Source: an uncultured Pseudomonadales bacterium (lineage in GTDB: Bacteria > Pseudomonadota > Gammaproteobacteria > Pseudomonadales > Pseudohongiellaceae). Taken from it: a DNA stretch of 37,761 nucleotides. Below the pieces are notes generated by a model, which searched no databases, was not told where the DNA came from, and saw only the letters and a program-made list of their open reading frames with translations. Location: the NCBI GenBank assembly GCA_949430125.1, contig CASQMQ010000013.1, positions 1-37,761 on the forward strand, written 5' to 3'. This document shows, piece by piece, positions 9,256 to 24,839 of the stretch (within the stretch, counting starts at the first letter, position 1; the number at the start of each line of letters is the position of its first letter). The translations under genes and the position numbers were made by a program.

Positions 9256-10287
9256 GTGACACATAAAACAAAATATACATTGGCGCATCTGGCAGAATTG
9301 CTAGACGCTAAACTAATCGGCGATGGCCAGTGCGAAATAACTGGCCTAGCTACTCTCCAGAATGCCGAGCCTGGCCAGCTGAGTTTCCTAAGCAATCCTT
9401 CCTACGTAGGCCAGCTAAAAAATAGTAAGGCGTCTGCGATACTCATCGATAAAAAATATCTAGATAGCTGTCCAGGCAACAAACTTGTGACACGCATCCC
9501 TTATGTGTCTTTCGCGAAAGCTACTGCGTTATTCAATAATTCACCAATACCCCCTGCTGGCGTCCATGAATCAGCAAGTGTGGATGCTTCTGCCGTGCTC
9601 GGCAAAAATGTTAGCATCTCTGCAAATGCAGTAATTGCAGCCAACGTGTCGCTGGGCGACGACGTTGTGATCGGTGCGGGCTGTTATGTAGGTGAGAATG
9701 TGAGTCTAGGCAAAGCCTGTAAATTGCATAGTAATGTAACTCTCTATCATGGCGTTGTCTTAGGAAAGAACGTAAAGATTCATTCTGGCTCCGTAGTCGG
9801 CGCCGATGGGTTTGGTTTTGCATTTGATGGCAGCAAGTCTATTAAAATCTATCAGCTCGGCGGAGTTAAAATAGGCGACGATGTTGAGATCGGTGCCGGT
9901 AGCACGATAGATAGGGGCGCCCTCGAAGACACTGAAATTGGTAACGGCGTGAAGATCGATAACCAGGTTCAGATCGGCCATAACTGCAAGATTGGTGAAC
10001 ACACAATAATTTGTGGCTGCGCCGGCATTGCCGGCAGCGTGACAATAGGTAAATACTGCATCATGGGTGGCGGGTCCGGGGTTGTGGGCCATATATCCAT
10101 TGCTGATAGGGTGCAGGTGAGTGCCATGTCGCTGGTGAGTCAGTCGATTTCAGAGCCCGGCATTTACTCTACTGGTACGATCCAAGCGAAGACTTCGCAA
10201 TGGAAGCGCAATGCGATTCGGTTCCAGCAACTAGATAGCATCGCGAAGAGATTGAAAGAAATTGAGAGTTCGACCGATAAGAAGTAG
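9256..10287 (+). CDS. lpxD: UDP-3-O-(3-hydroxyacyl)glucosamine N-acyltransferase
   Basis: Third step of lipid A synthesis: adds the second 3-hydroxyacyl chain from acyl-ACP. The 343 residues comprise an N-terminal uridine-binding domain (residues about 1-100, with [17 protein letters not shown]) and a left-handed beta-helix of hexapeptide repeats (about 105-300). The catalytic-site segment [12 protein letters not shown] is present, as is [16 protein letters not shown] helical C-terminal tail ends the protein. It starts with GTG 9256, 29 nt after skp. fabZ and lpxA follow, the usual cluster. Confidence 0.96.
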   Translation: MTHKTKYTLAHLAELLDAKLIGDGQCEITGLATLQNAEPGQLSFLSNPSYVGQLKNSKASAILIDKKYLDSCPGNKLVTRIPYVSFAKATALFNNSPIPPAGVHESASVDASAVLGKNVSISANAVIAANVSLGDDVVIGAGCYVGENVSLGKACKLHSNVTLYHGVVLGKNVKIHSGSVVGADGFGFAFDGSKSIKIYQLGGVKIGDDVEIGAGSTIDRGALEDTEIGNGVKIDNQVQIGHNCKIGEHTIICGCAGIAGSVTIGKYCIMGGGSGVVGHISIADRVQVSAMSLVSQSISEPGIYSTGTIQAKTSQWKRNAIRFQQLDSIAKRLKEIESSTDKK

Positions 10288-10387
10288 GTCGATTGAATCT
10301 GAGCAAGAGCTTCGCGTCAGAAGCCATCGAAATTAAAATAAACCTAGCGCGCAATGATCGCGTGCAGGGCAGACTAGAGAACCGCAC

Positions 10388-10837
10388 ATGTTAATGACCG
10401 TCGAAGAAATTAAAGAGTATCTCCCTCAGCGCTACCCTTTCCTGCTGGTGGATAGAGTAATTGAGATGGACCTCGGTAAGTCTATTGTGGCTTACAAGAA
10501 CGTTACTGTGAACGAGCCATTCTTCAACGGCCATTTTCCGAATCAGCCTATCATGCCGGGTGTGCTCATCATCGAGGCGCTGGCTCAAGCTGCTGGTGTG
10601 CTGGGATTCAAGAGTCAGGAAAAGAAACCGAAGGACGGTTATCTCTATTATTTCGTTGGGGCCGATAATGTACGCTTACGACGGCCGGTGGTGCCAGGTG
10701 ACTGTCTTACTCTAGAGGCCGAAATCGTCACCAATAAGCGCGGTATCTATAAGTTTGCCTGCCGCGCTTCAGTGGGTGAAGAGCTTGTAGGGACAATGAG
10801 CATCATGTGTGCAGAGAGGAAGGTGGATGTCGATTGA
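10388..10837 (+). CDS. fabZ: 3-hydroxyacyl-ACP dehydratase FabZ
   Basis: Dehydrates 3-hydroxyacyl-ACP in fatty acid elongation and shares the 3-hydroxyacyl-ACP pool with LpxA and LpxD. The 149-residue hot-dog fold protein has the active-site stretch [19 protein letters not shown] with catalytic His49 and Glu63. ATG 10388 is used; ATG 10394 (two codons later) is also possible. The end overlaps the lpxA start by 11 bp. The 100-nt gap after lpxD shows no gene. Confidence 0.96.
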   Translation: MLMTVEEIKEYLPQRYPFLLVDRVIEMDLGKSIVAYKNVTVNEPFFNGHFPNQPIMPGVLIIEALAQAAGVLGFKSQEKKPKDGYLYYFVGADNVRLRRPVVPGDCLTLEAEIVTNKRGIYKFACRASVGEELVGTMSIMCAERKVDVD

Positions 10838-11600
10838 TTCCAGCGCCCGGATAGACCCTAAAGCTGAAATAGATTCTGATGTAACGATTGGTCCTTGGAC
10901 TATTGTGGGGCCCAATGTGCAGATTGGATCTGGCACTGTCATCGACTCGCATGTGATGATTCGCGCCAACACCAAAATCGGCAAAGACAATCGCATTTTT
11001 CAATTCAGCTCCATCGGTGAAGATCCTGCAGATAAGAAGTTCGAGGGTGAACAAACTTGGCTTGAAATTGGTGACCGCAACGTTTTACGTGAAGGCTCCA
11101 ATCTGCACCGTGGAACGGGCTTCGGTGGCGGTCTCACTCGAATTGGTAGCGACAACCTACTCATGCCCTATGTGCACATCGCTCATGATTGCATTGTAGG
11201 AAACAATACGATTTTCGCCAATAACGTTGGGATTTCAGGCCACGTTGAAGTAGATGACTGGGCCATTCTTGGCGGCTATGCAGGCGTAAACCAATTTCTC
11301 AAGATCGGTGCTCACGCTATGGTTGGCGGCGTGACACATATCGATCACGATGTGCCTGCCTATATGATCGTTAGCGGCCAGCCCGCTGCAGTGAGGGCGG
11401 TTAATACTATAGGCTTGGAGCGTCGCGGCTTCGCTAAGCCTACTATCAAGCAATTGCGTACTGCATATAAGGTCATCTATATGCGTGGCCACTCCCTGCA
11501 GGATGCCATCGCCCAATTGAAGATCATGCGCGAAGATTGTGATGCGCTGCAACTTCTCATCGACTCGTTGGAGAGTTCGAAGAAAGGCATACACCGCTAA
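10827..11600 (+). CDS. lpxA: UDP-N-acetylglucosamine acyltransferase
   Basis: First step of lipid A synthesis: transfers a 3-hydroxyacyl group from ACP to the 3-OH of UDP-GlcNAc. The protein is 257 residues from ATG 10827. It is a beta-helix of hexapeptide repeats with the catalytic-site segment [11 protein letters not shown] and [18 protein letters not shown], plus a helical C-terminal domain. The frame is open from 10809, but ATG 10827 is preferred because AGGAAGG lies 4-10 nt upstream and the protein then begins [15 protein letters not shown], a typical LpxA start. It overlaps fabZ by 11 bp. Confidence 0.96.
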   Translation: MSIDSSARIDPKAEIDSDVTIGPWTIVGPNVQIGSGTVIDSHVMIRANTKIGKDNRIFQFSSIGEDPADKKFEGEQTWLEIGDRNVLREGSNLHRGTGFGGGLTRIGSDNLLMPYVHIAHDCIVGNNTIFANNVGISGHVEVDDWAILGGYAGVNQFLKIGAHAMVGGVTHIDHDVPAYMIVSGQPAAVRAVNTIGLERRGFAKPTIKQLRTAYKVIYMRGHSLQDAIAQLKIMREDCDALQLLIDSLESSKKGIHR

Positions 11601-11700
11601 AAATTTGAATTCACTTCTTCATAGACTCACGCATCGTTGGTAACTTAAGTAGTCAAAGCAACGAACATTACGAAAGTCACTAATCACGATACCTCAAACT

Positions 11701-12862
11701 ATGAGTAATGCCCCTCTAATCGGAATTGTTGCTGGCGAAAAATCCGGAGACATTCTGGGTGCTGGTCTTATTTCGGCTTTGCGTAAGAAATACCCCGATG
11801 CGGAGTTTGCCGGTATTGGTGGGCCGGATATGATTGCGCTCGGGTTTAACTCCCTTGCTGAGATGGATAGGCTCTCGGTCATGGGTTTCGTCGAGCCCTT
11901 GGGCAGATTGCCCGAGCTATTCGCGCTGAAGAAACGTCTCAGACAATTCTTCGCCGAAAGGTGCCCACTCGTCTTTATTGGGATTGATAACCCCGACTTC
12001 AATTTGCGCCTCGAAGAAGAGCTGAAGCTCGATAAGATTAAAACGGTTCATTATGTCAGCCCTAGCCTTTGGGCTTATCGTGAGAAAAGAATCCATACGG
12101 TGAAGCGGGCAGTAGATTTAATGCTGACCTTGTTTCCGTTTGAGACGGCAGTCTATACACAACATGGTGTCGATGTTAAGTGTGTAGGTCACCCATTGGC
12201 AGATACCATCGGTTTCAAAGATAAGAAGCTATTTTCACGTGAGCAATTAGGCCTCAATCTAGATGACGATGTAGTTGCTCTGATGCCAGGCAGTCGCGGC
12301 GGTGAAATCAAACGCCTTGCGCCGGTATTTCTGGCGGCAGCGGTGGAATCGCTAGCTACAGTGTCCGCAGCTAAAGTTTCTAATTCCGACTAGCAGCGCG
12401 GAGAACAAAGCGCAGGTCGATGCCCTGCTTCGCGAAGAGTCAATAATTCCAGGCGAGCAATTTATTTTAGTCGATGATTCTCACGCAGCAATCAGTGCGG
12501 CGGATTTAGTCGTGCTGTCTTCCGGTACCGCTACTTTGGAGGTGCTGCTCTTAAGACGACCTATGATCGTAGGTTATAAACTTGCGGCAATCACATTTGC
12601 CATCGCCTCGCGCTTAGTGAAGATCCCTTATGTTGCTTTGCCAAATCTCCTTGCGGGAAGGCAGCTAGTGCCCGAATATATTCAGCATGACCTCACGGCG
12701 GAGAAAGTACGTGAGGGGATAGTTCGGCACATGACTGGTGCGGAGGATCACGAGGCGTTAATGCTGGAATTTGAGCAAATACATAAGAGTCTGCGCCTCG
12801 ATGCCTCCTCCGCGGCTGCTCTAGCCATAGCATCTCTTATAGAGAAGGACAGCAGTCAGTAA
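11701..12862 (+). CDS. lpxB: Lipid-A-disaccharide synthase (reading frame interrupted)
   Basis: A GT-B glycosyltransferase that joins UDP-diacylglucosamine and lipid X. The N-terminal part (11701 to about 12352) has VAGEKSGDILGAGLI, GIGGPDM and YVSPSLWAYREKR. The C-terminal part has LSSGTATLEVLLLRRPMIVGYK and LPNLLAGRQLVPEYIQ. The two halves are in different frames (+1 change near 12352-12359, at TCGCTAGCTACAG). Removing one base restores SLLQCPQLKFLIP, which aligns without a gap to the expected family spacing. The gene is essential for LPS-bearing cells, so I take the break as a sequence error. Its stop codon directly abuts the rnhB start. Confidence 0.9.
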
Positions 12863-13479
12863 ATGAAGAGCGAGCCTCCATTTTCTCCCGCTAGTGAACA
12901 CTATACCTTGATAGCGGGCACTGATGAAGTGGGTCGCGGGCCATTGGCCTGGGACGTTGTCGCCGCCGCAGTGATACTCGACCCCGCAAAGCCTATCAAC
13001 GGTCTAGCTGACTCGAAGAAGCTGTCCCACAAGCAGAGGCTGGAATGCTTCGATGCCATCGTGATGAACGCTCACTGCTATGCGGTAGGTCGAGCATCGG
13101 TGCAGGAGATCGAGCAGATCAATATATTGCATGCGAGCATGCTGGCAATGAGTAGGGCTGTCGCAGGCTTGAAGGTTCAGCCCGAGTTCGTTTACGTCGA
13201 TGGTAACCGCTGCCCTAAATGGAAGTATCCCTCGAGGCTGTAGTCAAAGGCGACTCTTTAGTCCCGAGCATCTGCGCTGCCTCGATTATTGCGAAGGTGA
13301 CTCGCGACAAGGAGATGCAGGAACTGCATCTGCAATACCCGGGCTATGGCTTTGCAAGTAATATGGGATACCCAACACCGGCGCACCTAGCAGCGATTGA
13401 AGCTCTTGGGGCAACGCCTATTCATCGGCGCACATTCGCGCCCGTCGCGAGGATTCTGAAAGCATCTGAATGGCCTTAA
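12863..13479 (+). CDS. rnhB: Ribonuclease HII (reading frame interrupted)
   Basis: Removes ribonucleotides from DNA-RNA hybrids. The DEDD-type start [11 protein letters not shown] is at residues about 19-29, followed by [15 protein letters not shown] and, after the break, [23 protein letters not shown]. The frame changes by -1 at the CCC run 13229-13231. Adding one C gives [16 protein letters not shown], the same spacing as E. coli RNase HII. The loop normally reads GPLAGxVV; here it is GPLAWDVV, an unusual Trp at a usually small residue. It lies between lpxB and dnaE, as in E. coli. Confidence 0.9.
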
Positions 13480-13551
13480 ACTTTTGTCCCGTTTCCAACA
13501 AAAAAAAGGTATATTGGAGACTTCTACGTCACTCGATAATTAGATTTTTAA

Positions 13552-16500
13552 ATGTCTGAAAATTTGCCTAATCCGCCCTTCGCGCACCTCAGACTTCACA
13601 CCGAATTTTCAATCAATGATGGTATCGTTACCATCAAGCCTCTTATCGTGAGACTGCGCGAACTATCTATGCCAGCGGTTGCTATTACCGACTTGGCAAA
13701 TATGTTTTCCCTCATTAAATTTTACACCGGCTCCCTCAATGCCGGCATCAAGCCCGTCTGCGGCTGTGATGTATTGGTTGAGAGCGACGACGGATCGAAA
13801 CAGACTCGCCTCGTGTTATTGGTCAAGAACGAGGTTGGCTATCTCAGCCTGACTAAACTTATCTCCGAGTTGTACACCGAGAACCCTAGCCAGAGTGAGC
13901 CGTCTGTCTGCAAATCGCAATTGGCAGGGCGTGTCGATGGCCTGATTGCTTTGTCGGGTGCGCAGAACAGCGATATCGGACTAGCACTACTGGCAGATGA
14001 AAAAGACTTAGCTAAGGAGTTGCTGGCTGAATGGGAGCAATTGTTCCCGCAAAGTTTCTATCTAGAGCTGCAGCGCGTGGGCAAAGCAGAAGAAGAGGAC
14101 TACATCGATGCGGCTGTCGCTCTGGCTATCGAGACGAACTCGCCAGTGGTCGCAACGAACGATGTGCGCTTCATCGATCAGGATGATTTCGATGCGCACG
14201 AAGTGCGTGTGTGCATCAATGAGAGGCGCACGCTAGATGACTCGAGACGACCTCACAATTACACCGACCAACAGTACTTAAAGACCCGCGATGAGATGGG
14301 AGAGCTATTTAGCGATATTCCTGAGGCGTTGGAGAACTCTTGGGAAATCGTAAAACGCTGCAATCTTTCACTGGTACTAGACAAGCCTTGTTTGCCGAAT
14401 TATCCCGTGCCTGAAGGCATGGATATGGAGCAGTATTTTTCCGAGCTGAGTTCCGATGGGCTGAGAGAACGGCTGCGTAGCCTCTATGGCGACGACTATG
14501 AGACGAAAGACGTCGAGAAGCCCTATTGGGAGCGTTTGGAGTTCGAGTTGGGCGTCATCAACCAGATGGGTTTCGCGGGCTACTTTCTTATCGTGATGGA
14601 GTTTATTCAGTGGTCCAAAGACAATGATATACCAGTCGGGCCAGGGCGTGGCTCGGGTGCAGGTTCCATTGTCGCCTACGCGCTAAGAATTACCGATCTA
14701 GACCCGCTTAAATACGATTTGCTGTTCGAGCGTTTCCTTAACCCTGAAAGGGTGTCGATGCCCGACTTTGATGTGGATTTTTGTATTGAAGGCCGCGACC
14801 GCGTTATTGCGCACGTAGCCGAGTTGTATGGCAAAGATGCGGTATCGCAGATCATTACCTTCGGCACCATGGCCGCGAAGGCTGTAGTACGTGATGTGGC
14901 GCGAGTGCAGGGCAAGCCTTATATGTTGGCTGACAAGCTTTCCAAGTTGATTCCCTTCGAGCCCGGCATGACCCTGAAGAAGGCGTTTGAGGTGGAGCCG
15001 CTGCTGGGTGAATTCGTCGATTCTGATGAGGACGCGCAGGAAATCATGGAGATGGCCTACAAGCTTGAGGGCATAACTCGCAATGTCGGCAAACATGCTG
15101 GTGGCGTGGTTATCGCGCCAACCAAGCTAACTGACTTCACGCCGCTGTATTGCGACGAATCAGGTCAAGGCTTAGTTACCCAATTCGATAAGAACGATGT
15201 GGAGACAGCAGGTTTAGTGAAGTTCGACTTCCTGGGGCTGCGTACCCTAACCATCATCGATTGTGCTGTGAAGATGATTAACGCTAGGGCAGGCGAAGGC
15301 GAGCCGCCGGTCGATATCACCAAGCTGCCTCTAACCGACGAAAGTGTATATCGACTGTTGCAGAAGGGTAAGACAACGGCGATTTTTCAACTCGAATCTC
15401 GCGGAATGAAGGATCTGATTAAACGTCAGGTGCCAAGTAGCTTCGAAGACATCATTGCTTTGGTGGCCTTGTTTCGACCTGGTCCATTGCAGTCTGGCAT
15501 GGTGGATGATTTTATCGATCGCAAGCATGGTCGCACGCAAGTGGTCTATCCACATGCTGAGCTGGAGCCGGTCCTCGGTAATACTTACGGAGTAATTCTC
15601 TATCAAGAGCAGGTGATGCAGATCGCCCAGGTTCTCGCGAACTACTCATTGGCTGGCGCGGATATTCTGCGTAAGGCAATGGGTAAGAAGAACCCAGAAG
15701 TGATGGCGAAGCAGCGTAGCTTGTTCCAAGAGGGTGCCGAGGCGAGAGGAATCGATGCTGACCTAGCCGCCTCTATCTTCGATCTGATGGAGAAGTTCGC
15801 AGGCTACGGCTTTAACAAGTCGCACTCGGCAGCGTATGCGCTAGTCTCTTATCAGACAGCGTGGCTGAAGACGCATCACCCGGCCTGTTTTATGGCGGCA
15901 GTGCTTACGGCTGAAATGCAGAATACCGATAAGATCGTAACCTTGATCGATGAGTGTCGCTCGATGCAGCTGGTCATAGTGCCTCCGGATATCAATCGTG
16001 GCCAGTTCAATTTTACGGTAAACGAGAAGGACGAAATTGTGTACGGACTGGGTGCCATCAAGGGCTTGGGTGAAGGTCCAGTTGGCAGTATTCTCGCCGC
16101 GCGAGAAGAAGGGCCATTTACGAATCTGCTGGACATCTGTCAGAGAGTGGATACGCAGAACGTCAACAAGCGCACCATGGAAGCGTTGGTTCGCTCCGGC
16201 GCCCTGGACAACATGGTGGAAGGTGATCTCGACTATGCGCGTGCTTTGCTCTCGGCTCTGTTGCCGCAGGCCATGCAGGCAGCTGAGCAATCCAGCCGAA
16301 ATCAGGCTAGTGGTGTTGAGGATATGTTCGGCGAGATTGCGCCGGCGGGCACGGAAGATGCAGATCTCAGCGCCTCTAATATTACAGTCCGTGCCTGGGC
16401 GGAACAGCATCGCCTCAAGGTGGAGAAGGACACTCTGGGTTTGTGGCTGTCAGGTCATCCTATCGACGAATTTCTGGATGAGCTTTCCCATATTACTAAG

Positions 16501-17185
16501 AATAGACTGGTGAATCTAAGGCCGGAGCGAGGGCCCCAGACTATCGCTGGTGTATTGCATAGCATACGTACTATGAAGAACAAGGTTGGAGATACCATAG
16601 CATTCCTAGTATTGGACGATAGTTCAGCGCGCTTTGAATTTTCCTTGTTCGCCAAAGAATACGAGAAATACAGAGAAGACGCTACACAAAGATGTGATCA
16701 TGGTGGTGGAGTGCGCGGTAAGCATCGATGACTATAACGGCGGTATGCGCGGCCGCGGCAAGAGCGTAATGACATTATCACAGGCGCGTAAACGCAATGC
16801 GCACCGGGTGGCGTTGAATCTCGAATCGGAGTCGCTGGGCAGCAATTTCTGCGAGCATCTCGCGCGCATCCTCGAGCCTTATCGTAAACCAGCCGAGGTT
16901 TTGGAAGTAGAGGGTGCAGCAACTGCAAACGGTTTGGGGGGTAGTTCTGCTGCGGGCATTAGTACTCGTCATCAACATCCCGGACAGTTCCCGCCCAGTG
17001 TCCACACTGTATGGGGGGCGGCGGACGAGGGAGAGGGCTGCCAGGTCATGGTGCGCTATCAGCGCGCTGACTCCATAGGGTGTATAATGCTAGGTCAAGA
17101 GTGGATCGTGTCGCCTGCCGATGACCTGATTCAGCGTCTGCGGCTCGAGTACGGTAAAGATAAAGTAGTGTTAAGTTACAAATAG
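13552..17185 (+). CDS. dnaE: DNA polymerase III alpha subunit (frame interrupted near C-terminus)
   Basis: Replicative polymerase catalytic subunit, about 1210 residues as in the family. Domains in order: PHP (HLRLHTEFSINDG, from residue about 10), the Pol3 catalytic core with GPGRGSGAGSIVAYAL and the metal-binding PDFDVDF (Asp residues near 404-408), GKHAGGVVIAP, fingers (FNKSHSAAYALVSYQTAWLK), helix-hairpin-helix region and C-terminal OB fold. The frame shifts +1 near 16680-16688: the first part ends KYREDAT and the next frame continues KDVIMVVECAVSIDDYNGG, which matches the OB-fold of other DnaE proteins. I treat this as an indel error. Confidence 0.94.
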
Positions 17186-17227
17186 ACACCCACGACAATC
17201 AAACTAGCAGGAAAAGTTGAGTGCAGT

Positions 17228-18181
17228 ATGGATCCTAATTATCTCGAATTTGAGCAACCCATTGCGGAGTTAGAAGTCAAGATCAGTGAGCTAAGATTGG
17301 TGGGCAGTGACAATGAGTTGAATATCGGTTCTGAAATTCAGAACCTAAAAAAGAAGAGCACGAAGCTCACTGAGAAAATATACTCGAACCTCTCTTCATG
17401 GCAAATCTCCCAAGTCGCTCGGCATCCGTTGCGACCTTATACGCTCGATTATCTCGAGCACATTTTTACAGACTTCGATGAGCTGCATGGTGATCGTCTG
17501 TTCGCCGACGATCAGGCTTTAATCGGTGGGTTGGCAAAGATAGATGGTCGTCCAGTCGTGGTGATCGGTCATCAGAAGGGCAGAGGCACAAAAGAAAAAG
17601 TTAGACATAATTTCGGCATGCCTAGGCCGGAAGGTTATAGAAAGGCTAGGCGACTGGTGCTTCTCGCAGAACAATACAGGCTTCCTGTATTGAGCTTTAT
17701 AGATACACCTGGCGCTTATCCAGGAATGGATTCGGAAGAGCGTGGAATTAACGAAGCAATCGCCGTGAATATGGCGATGATGTCTCACGTAAGGACGCCA
17801 CTTATTGCGACGGTTACCGGTGAGGCAAACTCTGGTGGCGCTATCGCTATCGGCGTCTCTGATCAGCTTAATATGCTGCAGTATTCGACTTATACTGTTA
17901 TCACTCCCGAGGGTTGTGCGACCATTCTCTGGAAATCTTCCGATCATGCGGCAGCCGCTGCAGAAGCTATGGGTGTGACTTCTAAGCGATTAGAAGAGCT
18001 TGGTATAGTCGATCACACAATACCTGAGCCACTCGGCGGCGCACACAGAGACGTCGCTGCGACGGCCGCGAGTATCAAAGCCGCGCTAATCGAACAGCTA
18101 GACCGCTTGACCGCTATGGATCTTGATGAGCTGGTGGAGCGTCGCTATAAGCGATTGATGAGCTACGGCATATCAACCTAG
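17228..18181 (+). CDS. accA: Acetyl-CoA carboxylase carboxyltransferase alpha subunit
   Basis: With AccD it transfers the carboxyl group from biotin to acetyl-CoA, giving malonyl-CoA for fatty acid synthesis. The 317 residues match the family. Visible features: the N-terminal helical start [59 protein letters not shown], and [11 protein letters not shown] with the oxyanion-hole glycines. AGGAAAAG upstream of ATG 17228 serves as ribosome site. This is the only gene between 11701 and 24839 whose frame is intact. It sits between dnaE and tilS, the usual order. Confidence 0.97.
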   Translation: MDPNYLEFEQPIAELEVKISELRLVGSDNELNIGSEIQNLKKKSTKLTEKIYSNLSSWQISQVARHPLRPYTLDYLEHIFTDFDELHGDRLFADDQALIGGLAKIDGRPVVVIGHQKGRGTKEKVRHNFGMPRPEGYRKARRLVLLAEQYRLPVLSFIDTPGAYPGMDSEERGINEAIAVNMAMMSHVRTPLIATVTGEANSGGAIAIGVSDQLNMLQYSTYTVITPEGCATILWKSSDHAAAAAEAMGVTSKRLEELGIVDHTIPEPLGGAHRDVAATAASIKAALIEQLDRLTAMDLDELVERRYKRLMSYGIST

Positions 18182-18211
18182 GGCGAAGATAAAAATCGTA
18201 ATCGCTGCCGA

Positions 18212-18237
18212 GGGAGGCGCAGCTCCTCCCCTATTTT
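18212..18237 (+). terminator. Rho-independent terminator after accA
   Basis: GGGAGG, loop CGCAGCT, CCTCCC, then CTATTTT. This is a 6-bp GC-rich stem followed by a short T-rich tail, 30 nt after the accA stop. It separates accA from tilS; the upstream tilS start codon candidate at 18240 would begin right at its end, favouring ATG 18276 for tilS. Confidence 0.6.
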
Positions 18238-18275
18238 AAATGGATCAAACCATAGCGCTGCTATGCCTACAGGCC

Positions 18276-21472
<3,197 letters not shown>

Positions 21473-21502
21473 GCGCTAGGAAAAAGGACCCGGTAGCTAC
21501 TC

Positions 21503-22349
21503 ATGACAGCAAAGCAAATTAAGCTTGGGAATTTCACCATTGCCAACGATCAGCCCTTTGTCCTATTCGCAGGGATGAACGTGCTGGAATCCAGAGACTT
21601 GGCAATGACTGTGGCCGAGCAGTTCCACAGCCGTAACTGATGAGCTCAATATTCCCTACGTATTCAAGGCCTCATTCGACAAGGCAAATCGCTCTTCCAA
21701 AGATTCTTATCGCGGGCCCGGGCTGGACGAAGGGTTAAAGATACTCGCCGAGATCAAAGAGCAGTTTTGTGTTCCCGTGATTACCGACGTGCATGAAATA
21801 TCTCAGGTCGGGCCGGCATCTGAGGTGGCTGATATTCTGCAGTTGCCTGCGTTCCTGTCTAGGCAGACGGATCTTGTCGTCGCCATGGCCGAAAGTGGCG
21901 CGATCATCAATATCAAGAAGGCGCAGTTTCTGGCGCCGCAGGAAATGGGCCACATCCTTAAGAAATTTGAGTCGGCAGGCAATGAGCGTCTGATTCTCTG
22001 CGAGCGTGGCAGCAGCTTCGGCTACAACAACCTAGTTGTCGACATGCTGGGTTTCGCAGTAATGAAGCAATTTGGTAGTCCGCTGATGTTCGATGCGACA
22101 CATGCCCTGCAGAAGCCTGGCGGCCTAGCTAATGCGGCTGGAGGGCGCCGAGGTGATGTCACTGCGCTGTCTCGTGCTGGCTTGTCGCAGGGCATAGCGG
22201 GGCTGTTCATCGAGGCGCACCCTGATCCGGACAAAGCGTTATGCGATGGGCCCTGTGCATTAAGATTAGAAGCTGTTCGGCCCTTCTTGCAGCAAATGCG
22301 GGACTTCGATGTTCTGATCAAGTCACTGCCAGCGCTGGATACAGCATAA
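21503..22349 (+). CDS. kdsA: 2-dehydro-3-deoxyphosphooctonate aldolase (Kdo-8-P synthase; frame interrupted)
   Basis: Condenses phosphoenolpyruvate with arabinose 5-phosphate to give Kdo-8-phosphate for the LPS inner core. ATG 21503 starts [16 protein letters not shown], then [17 protein letters not shown], typical KdsA. The first frame stops after 45 codons because of a +1 change at about 21624-21627 (an extra C in TTCCACA). Dropping it gives [18 protein letters not shown] and the rest follows: [41 protein letters not shown], and [20 protein letters not shown] lies unusually far (about 13 nt) from the start. It is between pyrG and eno. Confidence 0.93.
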
Positions 22350-22398
22350 GATTTTAGGCGTTTTAAACTTCATTTTTCGAATTAAGTAATACTAATAA

Positions 22399-23708
<1,310 letters not shown>

Positions 23709-23754
23709 ATAGTGCGGCCTCTGGATGCGATTAGTTAGAGAGGCACGTATCATG

Positions 23755-23787
23755 CTGAGATCGAACTCCTCTAGAATTCGATCTCAG
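23755..23787. repeat. 11-bp inverted repeat between eno and ftsB
   Basis: CTGAGATCGAA (23755-23765), an 11-nt loop, then TTCGATCTCAG (23777-23787): a perfect 11-bp stem ending 11 nt before the ftsB ATG and just before its AAAAGG ribosome site. It is not followed by a T-run on either strand, so it is not a standard terminator. It could be an RNA processing or translation-control hairpin, or a DNA-binding palindrome. Confidence 0.6.
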
Positions 23788-23798
23788 TAAAAAGGCTT

Positions 23799-24078
23799 AT
23801 GAAAATAATATTCGGATTTCTTGGGTTCGCTTTTATCACTTTGCAATACCAGCTTTGGCTGGGTGAAGATAGCGTGCGCACGCTGAATATGCTGGAGCTG
23901 GAAGTCGAAGCGCAACGAGCGAACAATGAAGGGCTAGAGCAGCGCAACCGCTCTGGTTGAGATCGAAGTACTTGATCTGAAGAATGGGCTTGAGGCTGTA
24001 GAAGAGAGGGCGCGCTCTGAACTTGGCATGATCGAGAAGGGCGAAACATTCTATTTGCTTGTCCCTACCCAGAAATAA
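23799..24078 (+). CDS. ftsB: Cell division protein FtsB (reading frame interrupted)
   Basis: Small bitopic membrane protein of the FtsQLB divisome complex. The protein is about 92 residues when repaired. It starts [20 protein letters not shown], a single transmembrane helix followed by the typical LWLGEDSVR stretch. A coiled coil ([19 protein letters not shown]) follows, and the C-terminal part [19 protein letters not shown] is diagnostic. A +1 change at CC 23948-23949 splits it; dropping one C restores [19 protein letters not shown]. Ribosome site AAAAGG lies just upstream. The position between eno and ispD is the standard one. It is too short in each frame to stand out as a long ORF. Confidence 0.9.
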
Positions 24079-24119
24079 TTAGCACAATCTGCTCTGATCC
24101 CAATTCAGAAGACCTGACT

Positions 24120-24839
24120 ATGACAATATGGGCTGTCTTGCCGGCCGCAGGCATTGGTCGTCGCATGGGATCTACAATCCCCAAGCAATATCTCACCATA
24201 GATGGAGCTCCACTAATTTTGCATTCGTTGCGCCGGCTGAGTGCAGTGAGCGAAATTCAGAAAATTATCGTTGTGATTCACCCCGAGGATAATCGTGGGC
24301 TAAATTGCAAGAATCAATCAGTGAAGAATTCGAAAACCGCATTATAACTGTTATGGGTGGAGACGAGCGCTACCAATCAGTTCTAAATGGTCTCACTGCG
24401 GTGACAGAGTTTGCAGATAAAGATGATTGGGTGTTGGTGCACGATGCGGTTAGACCCTGCGTACGCACTTCCGATATAGAAAACTTGATTTCAAAAGTTT
24501 CACTTCATCCCGTAGGTGGGTTGTTAGGCTCTGCCGTAGACAATACTCTTAAGAAAGTTGGGGCAGACCTGACGGTTATCGAAACTGTTGACAGAGAGTC
24601 GTATTGGAATGCACTTACGCCGCAGATGTTTCGCTTCGCTCAATTAAAAGCGTCTATACAAGCAGTGGTGGCTAGCGGTGAGCAGGTGACCGATGAGGCG
24701 GCGGCGATGGAAGTCGCAGGTTTTAAGCCTATAATGATTGCCGGTCAGTAAGGACAACATCAAAATAACTGTTGAGTCGGATCTGCTCTTGGCAAGTCAA
24801 ATCCTAAAAAATCAGGCGAGTGACAATGAATCCAAATAA
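24120..24839 (+). CDS. ispD: 2-C-methyl-D-erythritol 4-phosphate cytidylyltransferase (frame interrupted)
   Basis: Third enzyme of the MEP isoprenoid pathway: CTP + MEP to CDP-ME. Start MTIWAVLPAAGIGRRMG, with the CTP-binding loop at residues 8-17 and Lys22 in PKQYL. A -1 change in AAA 24302-24304 (one A missing) joins RGLK to LQESISEEFENRI. Then GGDERYQSVLNGL, VLVHDAVRPCV and TDEAAAMEVAGF follow. Near 24743-24746 a +1 change is needed: dropping T gives MIAGSKDNIKITVESDLLLA, the normal C-terminus, ending at 24839. The repaired end overlaps ispF by 14 bp, typical coupling. Confidence 0.92.
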
